64,000 bases of DNA from Voacanga thouarsii (lineage: Eukaryota > Streptophyta > Magnoliopsida > Gentianales > Apocynaceae): positions 1,054,001 through 1,118,000 of the forward strand of contig JANUWF010002145.1 in the NCBI GenBank assembly GCA_026120185.1, given 5' to 3'. Below are positions 25,131 to 36,780 of the stretch, in pieces. The stretch's first letter is position 1. Every line of letters starts with the position of its first letter. A model generated the notes under the pieces. It saw nothing but the letters and a program-made list of their open reading frames with translations, made no database searches and was not told the origin of the DNA. The position numbers were made by a program, and so were the translations under genes.

Positions 25131-26500
25131 GAATTGTAAATTTTTGACCCAAACTCTAAAATGAAAAGAGTTTTTCAATACATTTAGTGTGAAAAATGTC
25201 ATTCTATTTTGTTCCAAATATTAACAATTAAGGATGTTGTATACATTATATAATATTAATTTATATCAACATATTTGGCTTGCAGCCCTTTAACTATTAA
25301 TGGACATCCCTAAAAAGACCGAGGACGATATATATATATATTGTAAATAGTATCACTCATATGCATACTTGCTGTAGTTATAATAATTTAATAATTGATG
25401 AACCTTTTAAATGTGTAGTATATTTATTTTTTAAAAAAATTATAAAATATTAATAAGTAAGGATGTTTTATACATTGTAGGATTTTTTATGCTAATATTT
25501 TTGGATTGCATTCATCTAATTATCAATGGACATTTAAATATATATATATATATATATATATTGTATAAAATAATATATGCTATGTAAGTATATAATAATA
25601 TAGAAGTTAGACAATATTATAGTATGTATTTAAAAAAAATGGGGATATATATCCTGTACAAAATAATATATGCTACATAAGTATATAATAATATGGAAGT
25701 TAGACAATATTATAGCATGTATCTGTTGTTACTATTTTGTTCATAATTTTGAAAATAATTTTGTTTGTATCATTATATTATTTGTTTTAGACAAAACTAT
25801 GAATCATTAGTATATTTATATTAATTTAATAATTGGTTAACTTTTTAAATATATAGAAATTGATCATATATAATTATCAGTAATTATCAGTAATTGATCA
25901 ACTTTTTTAAATGTGCAATAGTTGATCAACTTTTTTAAATGTGTTTTATTTTTGAAACATTCTTCTTCTTCTTTGGCTAGTTTTAATAGTGATAAATTTT
26001 CGGGTAAAAAAAAGGGAAAATAACATCATATTGATTATATATATATATATATGTCCATAATTGCTAAAAATATTATTATTGCTACATTAGTAAGTGACTT
26101 GTGATAGTGTCAGTTGAACAAAATTGATCTAACATATTTTTTTATTAAAAAAATTGATATAAGACATAGTTTTTATTTTTAAAAAATAAAAAATTAATAT
26201 TCTAATTTTACTCATAGATCGCTTTAAAATTTTATAATTCACAATTAAGGGGGAAAAAAAACTAACTTTTAATTAGATTAATAAAAAAAATTTTTGACTT
26301 AATATATTAAAAAGATTGATTCGTTTATTTGTCACATAAGCCAGTGTGCATTGCTAAGAAAAGGCATGGATGCTCAAGCTCAGGAGAATTTGATCAATAT
26401 TTTCCTACACTTGTCACGTAAATGAGCGTCCATTGCAACCAAGGGAAGGACAGGACACTGTATTAGATAATATCGATGCATAAGTAGAACGGAACTGAGT
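25131..26500. other. AT-rich upstream region of the lyase-family gene
   Basis: No coding sequence was seen. It is rich in short direct duplications (annotated separately) and (AT)n tracts near 25330, 25545 and 26035. The last 170 bp before the gene are less AT-rich and contain a CACGTAA motif near 26416 that could be a bZIP/bHLH site. This is inference only. Confidence 0.5.
25561..25728. repeat. Direct tandem duplication, about 75-bp units at ~93-bp spacing
   Basis: 25561-25635 and 25654-25728 are near-identical copies (ATAATATATGCTA..TAAGTATATAATAATAT..AAGTTAGACAATATTATAG). A weaker, older pair sits upstream: the sequence near 25225-25310 resembles that near 25447-25530, both with AAGGATGTT(G/T)TATACATT and AATGGACAT. 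Another short pair, TTGATCAACTTTTTTAAATGTG, occurs at about 25894 and 25920. Confidence 0.85.
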
Positions 26501-26545
26501 CAGTTGCAACTCAGCTTCTTCACCACCATACACCATCCTCCAAAA

Positions 26546-28811
26546 ATGTCGACGACGATTGCTGCCAAAGCACTGTACTCAACCTTACATTTCCCCAACA
26601 TCTCTGCATCCTTCAGCTCCAAGCCTCTCTCTCAGAAAGCAACAACAGCAACATCGCGTTCAATGTCGATTACTTCTCGAATGCAGACGACGCGAATTCA
26701 CCGTCTGGTCGAAGAGCAAGGCGTCGTGTTAATGCCTGGTTGCTTCGATGCCCTCTCTGCTGCCATTGTACAGAGATCTGGATTCAGTGCTGGCTTTATT
26801 TCCGGTTATGCTCTCTCCGCTTCGCTTCTGGGCAAACCTGACTTGGGCTTGCTCACGTTAGCTCCCGTTTCTCTTTCTTTGTTGAATTCAGTTTGATTTT
26901 TGTCTGTATATCGGTTTTCAACGGCTGGTTTGGGATCATGCTGGAATGTGTTGGCTGCAGGAATCTTTTTTTTTTTTTTTTGGTTACAAATAATTATTGG
27001 TGATACGATATTCATATATATGATCTGTAGTTTTTGTCTGGGATTGAATGATGGTACAATTTCAGGCCACCGGAAATTGCGAATAGGGCCCGGGCTGTTT
27101 GTGAGGCTGCGTCGTTGATACCCATCATTGCTGATGCAGGTATGATTTCTACCATTTTGTTTTAATTTTAAGTCTGAAATTTTAAATTTTCTTTTCGTTG
27201 ATCAGGAGCCAAAATGTGGCGAAAAAGTGTACAACCTTACTGCCATGTTCAAATAATAGACTTTACTGTTTATATTTGGACGATAAAGTTGTGTATAGTA
27301 GAGTATTGTGACAAAAATCAAGCATACATTGTGTTCCAGTATCTGCTCAACAAGAATGTAGGTAATAGATTAATCAATTGGTGGATACCACAAAGGAGGC
27401 ACAGAGTGGAGGAAGATTAGCCCAAATAGGAGGACAGGAAGCAATAGGAAGATTACAGTGCAGTATATGCCTAATAATGTGTAGGACCTATGGGATTCAT
27501 CAACTGCTAAGATTTCGATTCATGTTATTTAATTTAAACCAAACAAAAAGGGGATCTAATTTGAGGCTTCATCTTGATTGTAAAAGAAGTAAAGGACTTT
27601 GAATATATATATATATATCTTAGCAGATTTGTGATTCGATCTTATGAAAACTGGAAGTTGGAATGCGTGTTGCTCCTGAGCATGCATATGTTTTATTTGG
27701 AATTTCATAGGGTTGTGGAGAACTAGATTTTCTCACATTCTTTTCATAGTAACTCTTTTTTTTTTTTTTGGGCCAGATTTTGGCACCAGACATGTGTCCA
27801 TTAAAGTAAAGGGAATGAGATCATTAAATGATTTATTGTTGTTGTGGTTGTTGAATAAATTGCTAATTCTAACGGATGTGCTTCCTGCCATAGAATTATA
27901 AAACGGAAAGTTTTAGGATCAGGTTTCTTTTTGATCAGTGTTTCCTTCTGGTATTCTACTTAAATGATTTTGTCATAAGGGATGCATAGGGGGGGGGGGA
28001 TGATGTTTGGTGGCTTTGGTAACTTTTGAGGGGACACTAAGAGGGACTATTTTTTCTTTACGAAGTAGAAAACTAGATTAATTTTCTGACTACCTGATCT
28101 TTGCATTTTGGTTGTAGTGTCAATAAGCTACTATGAATCTGTATTTTATGTACATATGACAGTGGGACCTTTTTTTTCCTTTGACTGGAAGCATTGAGAC
28201 TTCTAAGAAGGATATTTATCACTGGATACTATTAGTTTTTTGTGAAGCATTTGAAACGTCAAAAGTTAGATATAAAAAATTCATGTGTATGGTTCAAATA
28301 TCTGATCATTGTGGACACTAACTAAATGTTCTTTGTGTATCCAGTTTATTAAAATCTTTCGCATGCCGGAAAAAACTAGATGCCTTTCTTTCTCTAGATT
28401 ATTTACTCTACCAATCTCTTTGTTTCCTGCTCTATCTGTTTCTAGACTTTTGCTTAAATTATTTTTCTTGTCCTTAGATGCAGTGTTACATCCGTTTTGG
28501 ACACAATTATTGCTTTCTTCGGATGGAATGCCAATATGTTCTATGTGCTGCAGATTTCTACCAATATTACATTTTTGTGCTTTCACATCTTTGTCTTTAT
28601 CAAATAATATGATTTTCTCTTTTCTCTTTTCAGATACTGGTGGTGGTAATGCACTCAATGTTCAAAGAACAGTCAAGGACTTGATTGCTGCAGGTGCTGC
28701 TGGTTGCTTCCTGGAGGTAATATTCCATGTTATGAGATAAATTTCAGACTTCTTTGTTTCAGACAAATCCATTAATCAGAAAAGTAAGAAAGAGAAACCT
28801 TTGAATATATG

Positions 28812-28851
<40 letters not shown>

Positions 28852-31800
28852 CTCCGTGTTTCATTTAACTCAATCTAATTTGGTTTTACGTTATATTTCA
28901 GGATCAGGCATGGCCTAAGAAGTGTGGTAAGTGTCGCTGCTGCTTCTTTTTGACATTTTGATCTGGAAATGGATTACAAATTTTGATAATTTGACTTTAC
29001 TAGCATGGCACTCACAACTTGTTTCTTCTGGCTGTCTCTGCTAATTAGGGCATATGCATGGCAAACAGGTATGTTGTGTCCTTTTTGTTCAAAAAAGTTT
29101 CATTCTGTTTTCAAATGCTTCAACCATGAAGAATGCAAACATTTTTTGTATGTACAATTGTATTAATTTATTTGTTGTATCTGCAGTGGTAATGAGGACG
29201 GTGTAAGCCGAGCTCCTGTGTTTTTCATTCTAGTTACGAATCTTTGGCTGCTCATTTTGTTCTTTCTGTTGGAATCCATTTCAGGTCATTCCGGCAGACG
29301 AACATGCTACAAAAATTGCATCTGCAAGAGATGCTATTGGTACTTCTGACTTTTTCCTTGTTGCAAGGACAGATGCACGTGCTACATCAGCAAAACATGG
29401 TCTTGCAGATGCCATTTCACGGGCTAATCTCTACATGGAGGTAGTCACTTGTATTAAAGCTGTTTTCTTGTTGCCAACAATTATTAGAATGTTCCCATCT
29501 TCTTTCTGCTGTCTTCTGTCCTAGTTAACATGGCTTGTAGCTAAGTTTGGAAAATGCTTCACTATGCTTTTTATTCCCATTTTCAGTTTCATTCTCTTTT
29601 AATTTTTCTTGTTTCTTCTGCCATTTCACAACCTCATTTTTTGCTTATATGCACTGGCATGGGATTGCAGGGAAGATGCAAAAAATTTCTTCTTCATGGT
29701 TCATAATTGATCTTCATCATATTGTAAACGCTCATTTTTCTATGCATCTGAACTAATATATTTTGTGAAAGCTCTTCCTTATTCTTACTCTGAATACATT
29801 ATTATTAGAAACATAGAAAAATCAAATTGTTAATTATATCACTTTAAAGAAACTAAATCAAAACATTTGAGTCTTTGGATATGCCATTCAAAAATTGATG
29901 TCTTGCATAATTCTGGAACTTTCAGCCCGGAATTTGAGTATCATGGCATATCATTTATACAATGCCATGTGTTTTATATACACATTCATATGTCTCTCTG
30001 ACACCGTATATAAATTTATTGTATACACATTTAGTTATACCCATTCGTATATCGCTTTGACACTATGCCATTTGTATGCATAATTTATACAGTGCCATGT
30101 TTCCTATGAAATACCATCTCAGTGACATCAATGTTATTTGGGAATCCTTTCTGAAGAAAAAAACTTTCATAGATTTCTCACCTACTTTGAGGTTGATAAT
30201 ATGGTGGTTCCTTGTGGAATTCAGTATGTTGATGAGATTTATCTAGATTCCTCATTTAAGGTCTCTAATATTGAAGATTTGCCATGGCAACTGTGATTAA
30301 CAATCTTGTCATGTCTAGGAGTTTGACAATGTCCATTGTTCACTCCTTTTTACGAGTTTATTTTCTTGGAACCTGATCTGGCATGCCCTTGAGATAAATG
30401 CTGCAGAACTGACAAAATTAATTGCAGAGAATCTGTTTAAGGAAATGTAACTCATTTGATTTCTGCTATGGAATGTTCAGATAGAATTAAGTTGACAGTT
30501 GGAATGACTTAGCCTTGTGAGTTATGACACTAAGAAAAGATGCATCCATCACAAGGCTTTGCATGACTAGAAGTATGCATATAGCTTCGTGCTTACTTTG
30601 GACTGGAACAAGTGAAATGCCAAGTGTAGTTCAAATTTTGTGTTCCACCAAATTCATCTTCTTATGAGAATTAAAAGAAATGCCAAGTGTAGAACAAGAA
30701 TGCATACTTAGATGGCTTTGAACAGCATGCCTAAACTATGCTTAAACTATTACAATTGTGAGCTTCTATTTTCTTTGTCTTGATCTCGGTTATGACAACT
30801 ATTCCCAACCAAATTTTGAACAAAACTAATGCAAGTGAATAGCAGTGTTGAAAAAGCTAATCAAATGTTGGAAGGAATTGGAGAAATTTCCTAAAACATA
30901 ATGCCAAAACCATAGCCTACATGCAAACTTCATAGGCTTGAAAGAAACCAAACTTCTCACTTGCTTTAAGCTATTAGAGAGGAGATTACTCATTTTCACT
31001 CATTCCCCCCTCCCCCCACCACTTCCTCACTCCCCCCCCCCCCCTCTCCCCTAATTGTTTCAAATGGCAGAGCACAGATATGCATAGATGAAAAGTCTAC
31101 AACAATCAAGTTCAAGGAAGATAAAATCCTCATTTACAATTTTTTTTTTGGGTTCCTGCTTTTCTCTTCTCCCTCAAGCTGCTCAATTGACTTTACTTGC
31201 TTTCTTTTTTCTTTTTTTTTTTGTCTTGCTGCCAAAACCCAGCTGAACAAGCTAGGAATTCAACCTCTAGAAACTTCAAAATTGTGCATGAAAATCAATG
31301 CCTAGCCAACATTAAACCCAAACACTGTGTCCTTTCTTCCTTACAATTGTAACAGTTTATTTTGTAGATAATGACAACAATAATCAAGAATGAGGTGGTG
31401 TAAATAGTAGCTTATGAGTATAATAATTAAGTGTGTGTTTTATGCTTATAACCACCTTGACACCTGGGCATTCTTGTTCTACACTTTCGATCCATGCTCA
31501 CCGCATTTTTTCACCTTCATTTTTAAACCCCAAGTTTCTTGGGATTAAGGCTTAGTTTTTTGTTGTTGTTGTTGTTGTATGGCTCTTATGGCATACAAAA
31601 TCTGCCTAAGATGCACTGGAAGTCCCACAATAGCTTATTGAATGTTCAGCTACAATTTGTGCTCCAATGATGCACTAGTATGACGAATAAATCAAATGTG
31701 AGTTGTTTAGGATTAATTTTGTTCTAAAGATTAAGTACTTATTCTATTTTTATTTCTTTGCAAGACAATAATTAATAATTGACACAGAGAAAGTCATTTG

Positions 31801-32761
31801 CACTTTGTTTTTTGAAAATAAAAAATGGAAGAAATAGAATATGCTTCATCATTAAGAGTTTTTACCCTACTTTTCCCTCCAAAGACAGAAGTAATCCATG
31901 GTATTTGCTGAAGTTATTGGATCTTGTGGTGTTTTTGGGCCAGACTTTGGCGTGATTGGTTTGGAAAATTGAGATGGAGATGAAGGTGTGTTACCGGGAA
32001 CTGTACTTTCTGCAAAAACTGTGGATTGAACTTTGTAATTATTGACATCATTTTTCAAGCTACAAAAAGGTTATGTTTTCTGAATATGTTTTGGCTCTCA
32101 GATTGACATTATCAATACCTAAACAAATATATTTACACCCTTTGCTGCAATGTTATGGATGTGGTGTGCAATTTTGATTAGTAAGCTTGTCGTATACAAG
32201 GATTAAGAGAGAGTATACTGTGTTGCTTCTGTATTATAGGGATAACTTGCATAAATAGATATACTAAGACTTTTTGGTCTTTTGAATTGTACAACAATTT
32301 TCGAAACCAATGCCTGGAACAACCAAGTCTGTTTGTATCTCTCCAATATCGATACTTGGGGTATTAGAATGCTCTGATTTCTTCATTGGCATGTTATGTT
32401 ATCAACTCTGCAGGCAGGTGCTGATGCTTGCTTTGTCGAGGCACCAAGAAATGAAGAGGAACTCAAAGAAATTGGACGTCAGACAAAAGGATACAGAGTA
32501 TGTAACATGATTGAAGGGGGAGTCACACCGCTGCATACACCAGAGGAGCTGAAAGCAATGGGTTTTCACTTGATCGTTCATCCATTGACAACTCTGTATG
32601 CCTCTGCCCGTGCAATGCTTGATGTTGTTAAGATGTTGAAGGATAATGGATCTACTAGAAATCAACTCGACAAGATGATTACCTTTGATGAATTTAATCA
32701 ACTGGTCAATTTGGAATCATGGATTGAACTTGAAGAGCGATATTCAAATGTGAAAAATTGA
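26546..32761 (+). CDS. Isocitrate lyase/PEP mutase family protein (carboxyvinyl-carboxyphosphonate phosphorylmutase-like), plastid type
   Basis: There are seven exons: 26546-26856, 27066-27139, 28634-28716, 28902-28926, 29049-29068, 29285-29440 and 32414-32761. All junctions are GT-AG and keep the frame, giving 338 residues, the usual length of the plant homologues. Residues 1 to about 45 are Ser/Thr/Ala-rich with few acids, a likely chloroplast transit peptide. The barrel follows: MPGCFDALSAAI, FISGYALSAS, IIADADTGGGN (Asp127/Asp129, metal-binding region), FLEDQAWPKKCGHMHGKQ (KKCGH loop with Cys164), VARTDAR, FVEAP and NMIEGGVTPLHT. The superfamily makes or breaks C-C or P-C bonds next to a carboxylate using Mg2+. 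The standard plant name comes from a bacterial enzyme, and the true plant substrate is uncertain; related petal-death proteins cleave oxaloacetate and malate derivatives. Intron 6 (about 3 kb) carries repeat debris. The gene looks intact and shows no link to its transposon neighbours. Confidence 0.95.
31530..31580 (+). repeat. RTE-type LINE/SINE 3' end inside intron 6
   Basis: CCCAAGTTTCTTGGGATTAAGGCTTAG, then TTTTTTG and about six GTT units, resembles the 3' terminus shared by plant RTE LINEs and some SINEs such as Au, which end GGGATTAAGGCTT plus (TTG)n. The body upstream is not recognisable, so this is a 5'-truncated tail. Confidence 0.5.
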
Positions 32762-33006
32762 GGAAAAAGGTATGATGGTTGTGGAGGGGGAGTCAAGGAA
32801 AGTTTCCCTTATGGTTGATGGAGATCTTTTGGTTAGTGATGACCAGTAGGTGATTTTGTAGCATTCCTTAACTCCCTAGGACATTTTTTATTGTTTTTTA
32901 AATGAATTCTTCCCTTGGATTCTTAACTGCATTTGTTAAGAAATCAAATGTTTGGTTTTGTAGCATTCAGTTACATTTTGTCATACATTTTCTCATATAT
33001 TGCGGT

Positions 33007-33012
33007 AATAAA
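33007..33012 (+). terminator. Candidate polyadenylation signal of the lyase-family gene
   Basis: An AATAAA hexamer lies 246 bp after the stop codon in a T-rich context, a plausible plant 3' UTR length. The real cleavage site cannot be read from sequence. Confidence 0.35.
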
Positions 33013-34210
33013 CTTCCTTACCAGAATAACTCGATATTTTCCTGTTGTCTTTACTTATTTTTGGCTATTTCTCTTTCTTCTGCCATTTCCTACTTATCTT
33101 TTATACCACGAAGTCTGTCATCGAAAAGATCAACCATGGGATCTTAGTTTACATAAAGTCTGCTATATAAAAATCAACCCGCGTTCAAATCACTTCCATG
33201 GAAAAGAAGAAATTGGGTGCTGAATTGATTGTTGAGGTATGGTTCAATATGATGGTATTGCAAAGACACCAAAATTTATGTGTAATTGTTCAATACGTGC
33301 AAAAAATGTCGAAAATTTCAATGCAGGCAAAAACTACTAGTAAGATATTGATGGTGACTTCCTCCATAAGAATGAGATAACCTCTTTTAGATATTCTAAA
33401 AGGTAATACAAAATATCATTACTAAAGAAGGTGCAAATAAAAAATAAGATAAATTAGAATAATTTTACCAAAATAAAGATAACAAGAAAAATAGCAAAGT
33501 AAAATCACCAAACATACAGTAAATCTGATCTCCACCTTTCAAATTTTGGCTTGGGATGTATGGATCTACCTGCAAAGAATCAGGCCAATAGGATCATGAA
33601 TAAACATAGGATCACAATTTGATCAATTACTGTATAATAGTAGCGAGAAAAAAATTTATGTATTAATTTTCCATACGGTCTCACTGAATCTTCTTTCTTA
33701 TTTTATGCCTTCTTTTTCTCACATGTTCTCTGGTTTTTCTGTACTGTTCACCTTCCCAGAGGCCTGCTATTTATAGGTTTGACTAGAGAGTTGTTAGAGC
33801 CATTTTTATTGACTTATAGTCTTATTGCTTGCAAGCCAAAATCTTTGAACTAGTGTGAATTTTACAAGTTATTTTCATCAAGCAACCACACGGTGAGCAC
33901 AGAGGAACTATTCTTTCGCTTTTTACTAAAGAATTTGGCATACTCTAATTTTTTGGAGAGTGTTTTTCCTAACATGGAAGAGCTTCTAAAGTGATGACAA
34001 GTTATTTTTATTGAATTCAAAATGAGTTCAATCCGATAGCAATGGTTGTATAATTTGCCATAATAGCCTTGGCCATTGTTCTGAAACCCAACATTACAAA
34101 AAGGTACTGATTCTGATTTGGTTGTTATTTTAAAACTTCAGATTTTAATTGAAACCGTCAATATTATTTCATAATTCAACTGTGATTAGAATTAACATGA
34201 GTCTTGATAT
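33013..34210. other. Intergenic DNA, no gene seen
   Basis: Short frames only, with no recognisable motif. The segment ends at the target duplication of the hAT-type element. Confidence 0.5.
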
Positions 34211-34218
34211 ATTGCATA

Positions 34219-34799
34219 TAGGGATGGCAATGGGGTCAGGTCGGGTCGGGGACTAGAAATCCTGGCCCCGCCCTCGCATATGCCCCCGTATCCCCAGCCC
34301 CGGCCCGTCCTCGCCACGGGAAAAGGCGGGGATCCCCGCCCCCGGCCCACCGAGGATAAAACAATCCCTGGTCCTGGCCCAACAGGGAAGCGGGGGCCCG
34401 TTTAGGCCCAGAAATAATTATAAAGATTAAAAAAAAATTGTCTCTAATATATTTTTATTTAAATTTTTTTAATCATATAGAAAACTTCTGTGGTAGTTTC
34501 CAATAATTCACGTATTTATTATATCACTAGATTAGTAAGAGTAAAGTAAATAATTTATAATTTATAATTTTTTCCTTTTTTTCTTTTTCCTCTTCTTTTC
34601 TATTTTATTTTATTTTATATACATATATAATCTACCTTTACATACATATATAATCATATATAATATATATAATTTACCTATAATTTATATAGTGTGTGTG
34701 TATGTATATATATATATTGATATATATACATATATATAATTCACCTATATATGTATGTGTGTGTATATATATATATATATTTATATAATCTATTTATAT

Positions 34800-34843
<44 letters not shown>

Positions 34844-35016
34844 TGTAAACCGAGCTGGGTGGGCCAGGCTGGGGATCATGCAATCCCCGTCCCGGGTTGC
34901 GGGTCGAGAAATGAAGCCCGCTCCCGTCCTATCCTCGCTTAAATCGGGGAATCCCCGGTCCAATCGGGCCGGGATGGGTTGGGCCCCCGATTTAAGCGGG
35001 GAAATTGCCATCCCTA
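34219..35016. mobile_element. Non-autonomous hAT-superfamily element, 798 bp, with 8-bp target duplication
   Basis: The ends are exact inverted repeats, TAGGGATGGCAAT at the left and ATTGCCATCCCTA at the right, and the similarity continues into G/C-rich DNA. Both sides are flanked by ATTGCATA (34211-34218 and 35017-35024), a perfect 8-bp duplication as expected of hAT transposition. The outer 180 bp on each side are rich in GGGG/CCCC and CGGGTCGGG-type motifs, sharply different from the AT-rich surroundings. The centre is AT-rich with (AT)n and (GT)n arrays (34680-34836). There is no transposase frame. An open frame at 34755-35027 only reads through the microsatellite and the GC-rich end. Confidence 0.93.
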
Positions 35017-35024
35017 ATTGCATA

Positions 35025-36332
35025 TAATATTAGTTATTGGATACACATTTTTTCTTATATATTGTTAAAAGAATTTTTACAAAAAACTAAAAAACATAAA
35101 GAACATCATGAGGTATTAACTACCAAACTTACTTCTAGCATGTTAAACATCGATTATATCTAGCATTTTAGGATGGCAAGAAGAAGAAAGTGAAGCTGTA
35201 GAAAAACAGAGTAGTTCACTCCTAAAGTTCCTTGAATTAAGTTTTCTAAATTGCTCTACCAGACTGATCTGATGATCCCTTTATGCACAGTGGCTATCAA
35301 CAATGGCTCTGTGGTGCCTTCATGCTTGTGGCGCACTGGGCAATGTACTCGACAGTGCATTTTTACTAACTAGACTACACTGAGAGAAAAATCATAGCAA
35401 GATCACATATGGAAATTTAATTTTTATCTACTAAGCAATAACTTTGGAGTGTGTGTGATTTAATTTGTCAAATTGTTATGTTATTATTAAACTTTTCTAT
35501 TTAAAGTTGTATTAGTTTGACAGACAATAATAAATAGTTTAATACACAGTAAATTGGTAATCCAGTTTGATTTTAATGAGCTTACATCTATGGGTCCTGA
35601 TCCAATGAAAAATGATCTACTAAATTTTAATAAAATTTATAAAAAATACACTAATCTTTGTCGCCTAATAATTCACAGTGGATTATAAGAGAACATAACA
35701 CCAACATTTCTTTGTCAAACTCTGAATGCCTTAGTAGAATTAACACCTTGATTGATCTCCCTTCAATCTTCATTGCTTCAGTATGGCAATGCTTCATTTG
35801 ATACTTTGAACCTTTCCATCAGTAAAGTATTTGCAATGATCAAGATCGATTCAAACTCTCTTTAATAGTATGTTCAGCATATAGTAACAACTTGAACCAT
35901 GAAGCATACAACAACAATTAGAATCAACATATTAGTGAAATTGAATGCTTGAAAACCTATCAAGGTATATAGTGAAAAGCACTCTTTATTGCACAACCCT
36001 TTCTCTGTTGAATAACTCTCTCAGTATCTCATGCATGTGCTGTAATTCCTTGGGTATTTTATAAGTGTTGCAATAGAGTATTTGGTCTCCTTGTTTCATT
36101 AGGACATTGCTTAAAAGATGTATATTAGAATCTTTTCAAATCTCCAAGTCTCAATCCTATAACGATTCCAGTTAGCTTCTAATCACTGATATACCAAGAT
36201 ATTCTCCAGTATTCTTCAAAATTCATTGTCCCAATCCTACTCTAATTTGTTTTGCTCAAACATTGCCATTAATGCATTTTCAAATTGCTTAAATTATGGC
36301 ATTGTCAAGGAATTAGTAATTTCCTTAACTAT
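35025..36332. other. Intergenic or degraded LTR DNA, no gene seen
   Basis: No coding potential was recognised. It lies just past a purine-tract candidate of the SIRE-like fragment, so part may be that element's 3' LTR, but no second LTR is present for comparison. Confidence 0.35.
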
Positions 36333-36342
36333 CTCTCTTTTT
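36333..36342 (-). other. Possible polypurine tract of the SIRE-like element
   Basis: On the minus strand AAAAAGAGAG follows ATGCC and precedes ATAGTTAAGG. In SIRE-type Copia elements a similar purine run lies just before the 3' LTR. Only position and composition support this. Confidence 0.25.
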
Positions 36343-36780
36343 GGCATTGTTTGGTGCAAAACCCATACTTAGCAAGGCGTTACATCAATCACCAAGAGTT
36401 CTTCAACATGCAGCATCATAAAATATTACTCTTAAGACACATAAATGAGAAGTAAGCATAGGTAAGGAAGGAAACCAATGATAGTATCAGTAGTTAACCT
36501 ATCTTACTATTACAGTCTAAAGGTAAATAGTGCATAAGATATTCAAATGTTCAACCATCAAGTGTTTAGATCTTCAATCAACTAGCTACAACCACAGCTA
36601 GCAACAAATCCAAGAACCAATAGTTTCAATAACCAATCATAACCAGCAGACCAGTAGCGGTAATCAGCAAAAACAAACTTCCTAGCATTAGTAGCAAAAA
36701 ACTTCCCCAGCAATCTAACACTAACACTCCTCTTAAGTACCAACAATGTCACGTTGCTACCTTTGCCCTTGCAAACTTGC

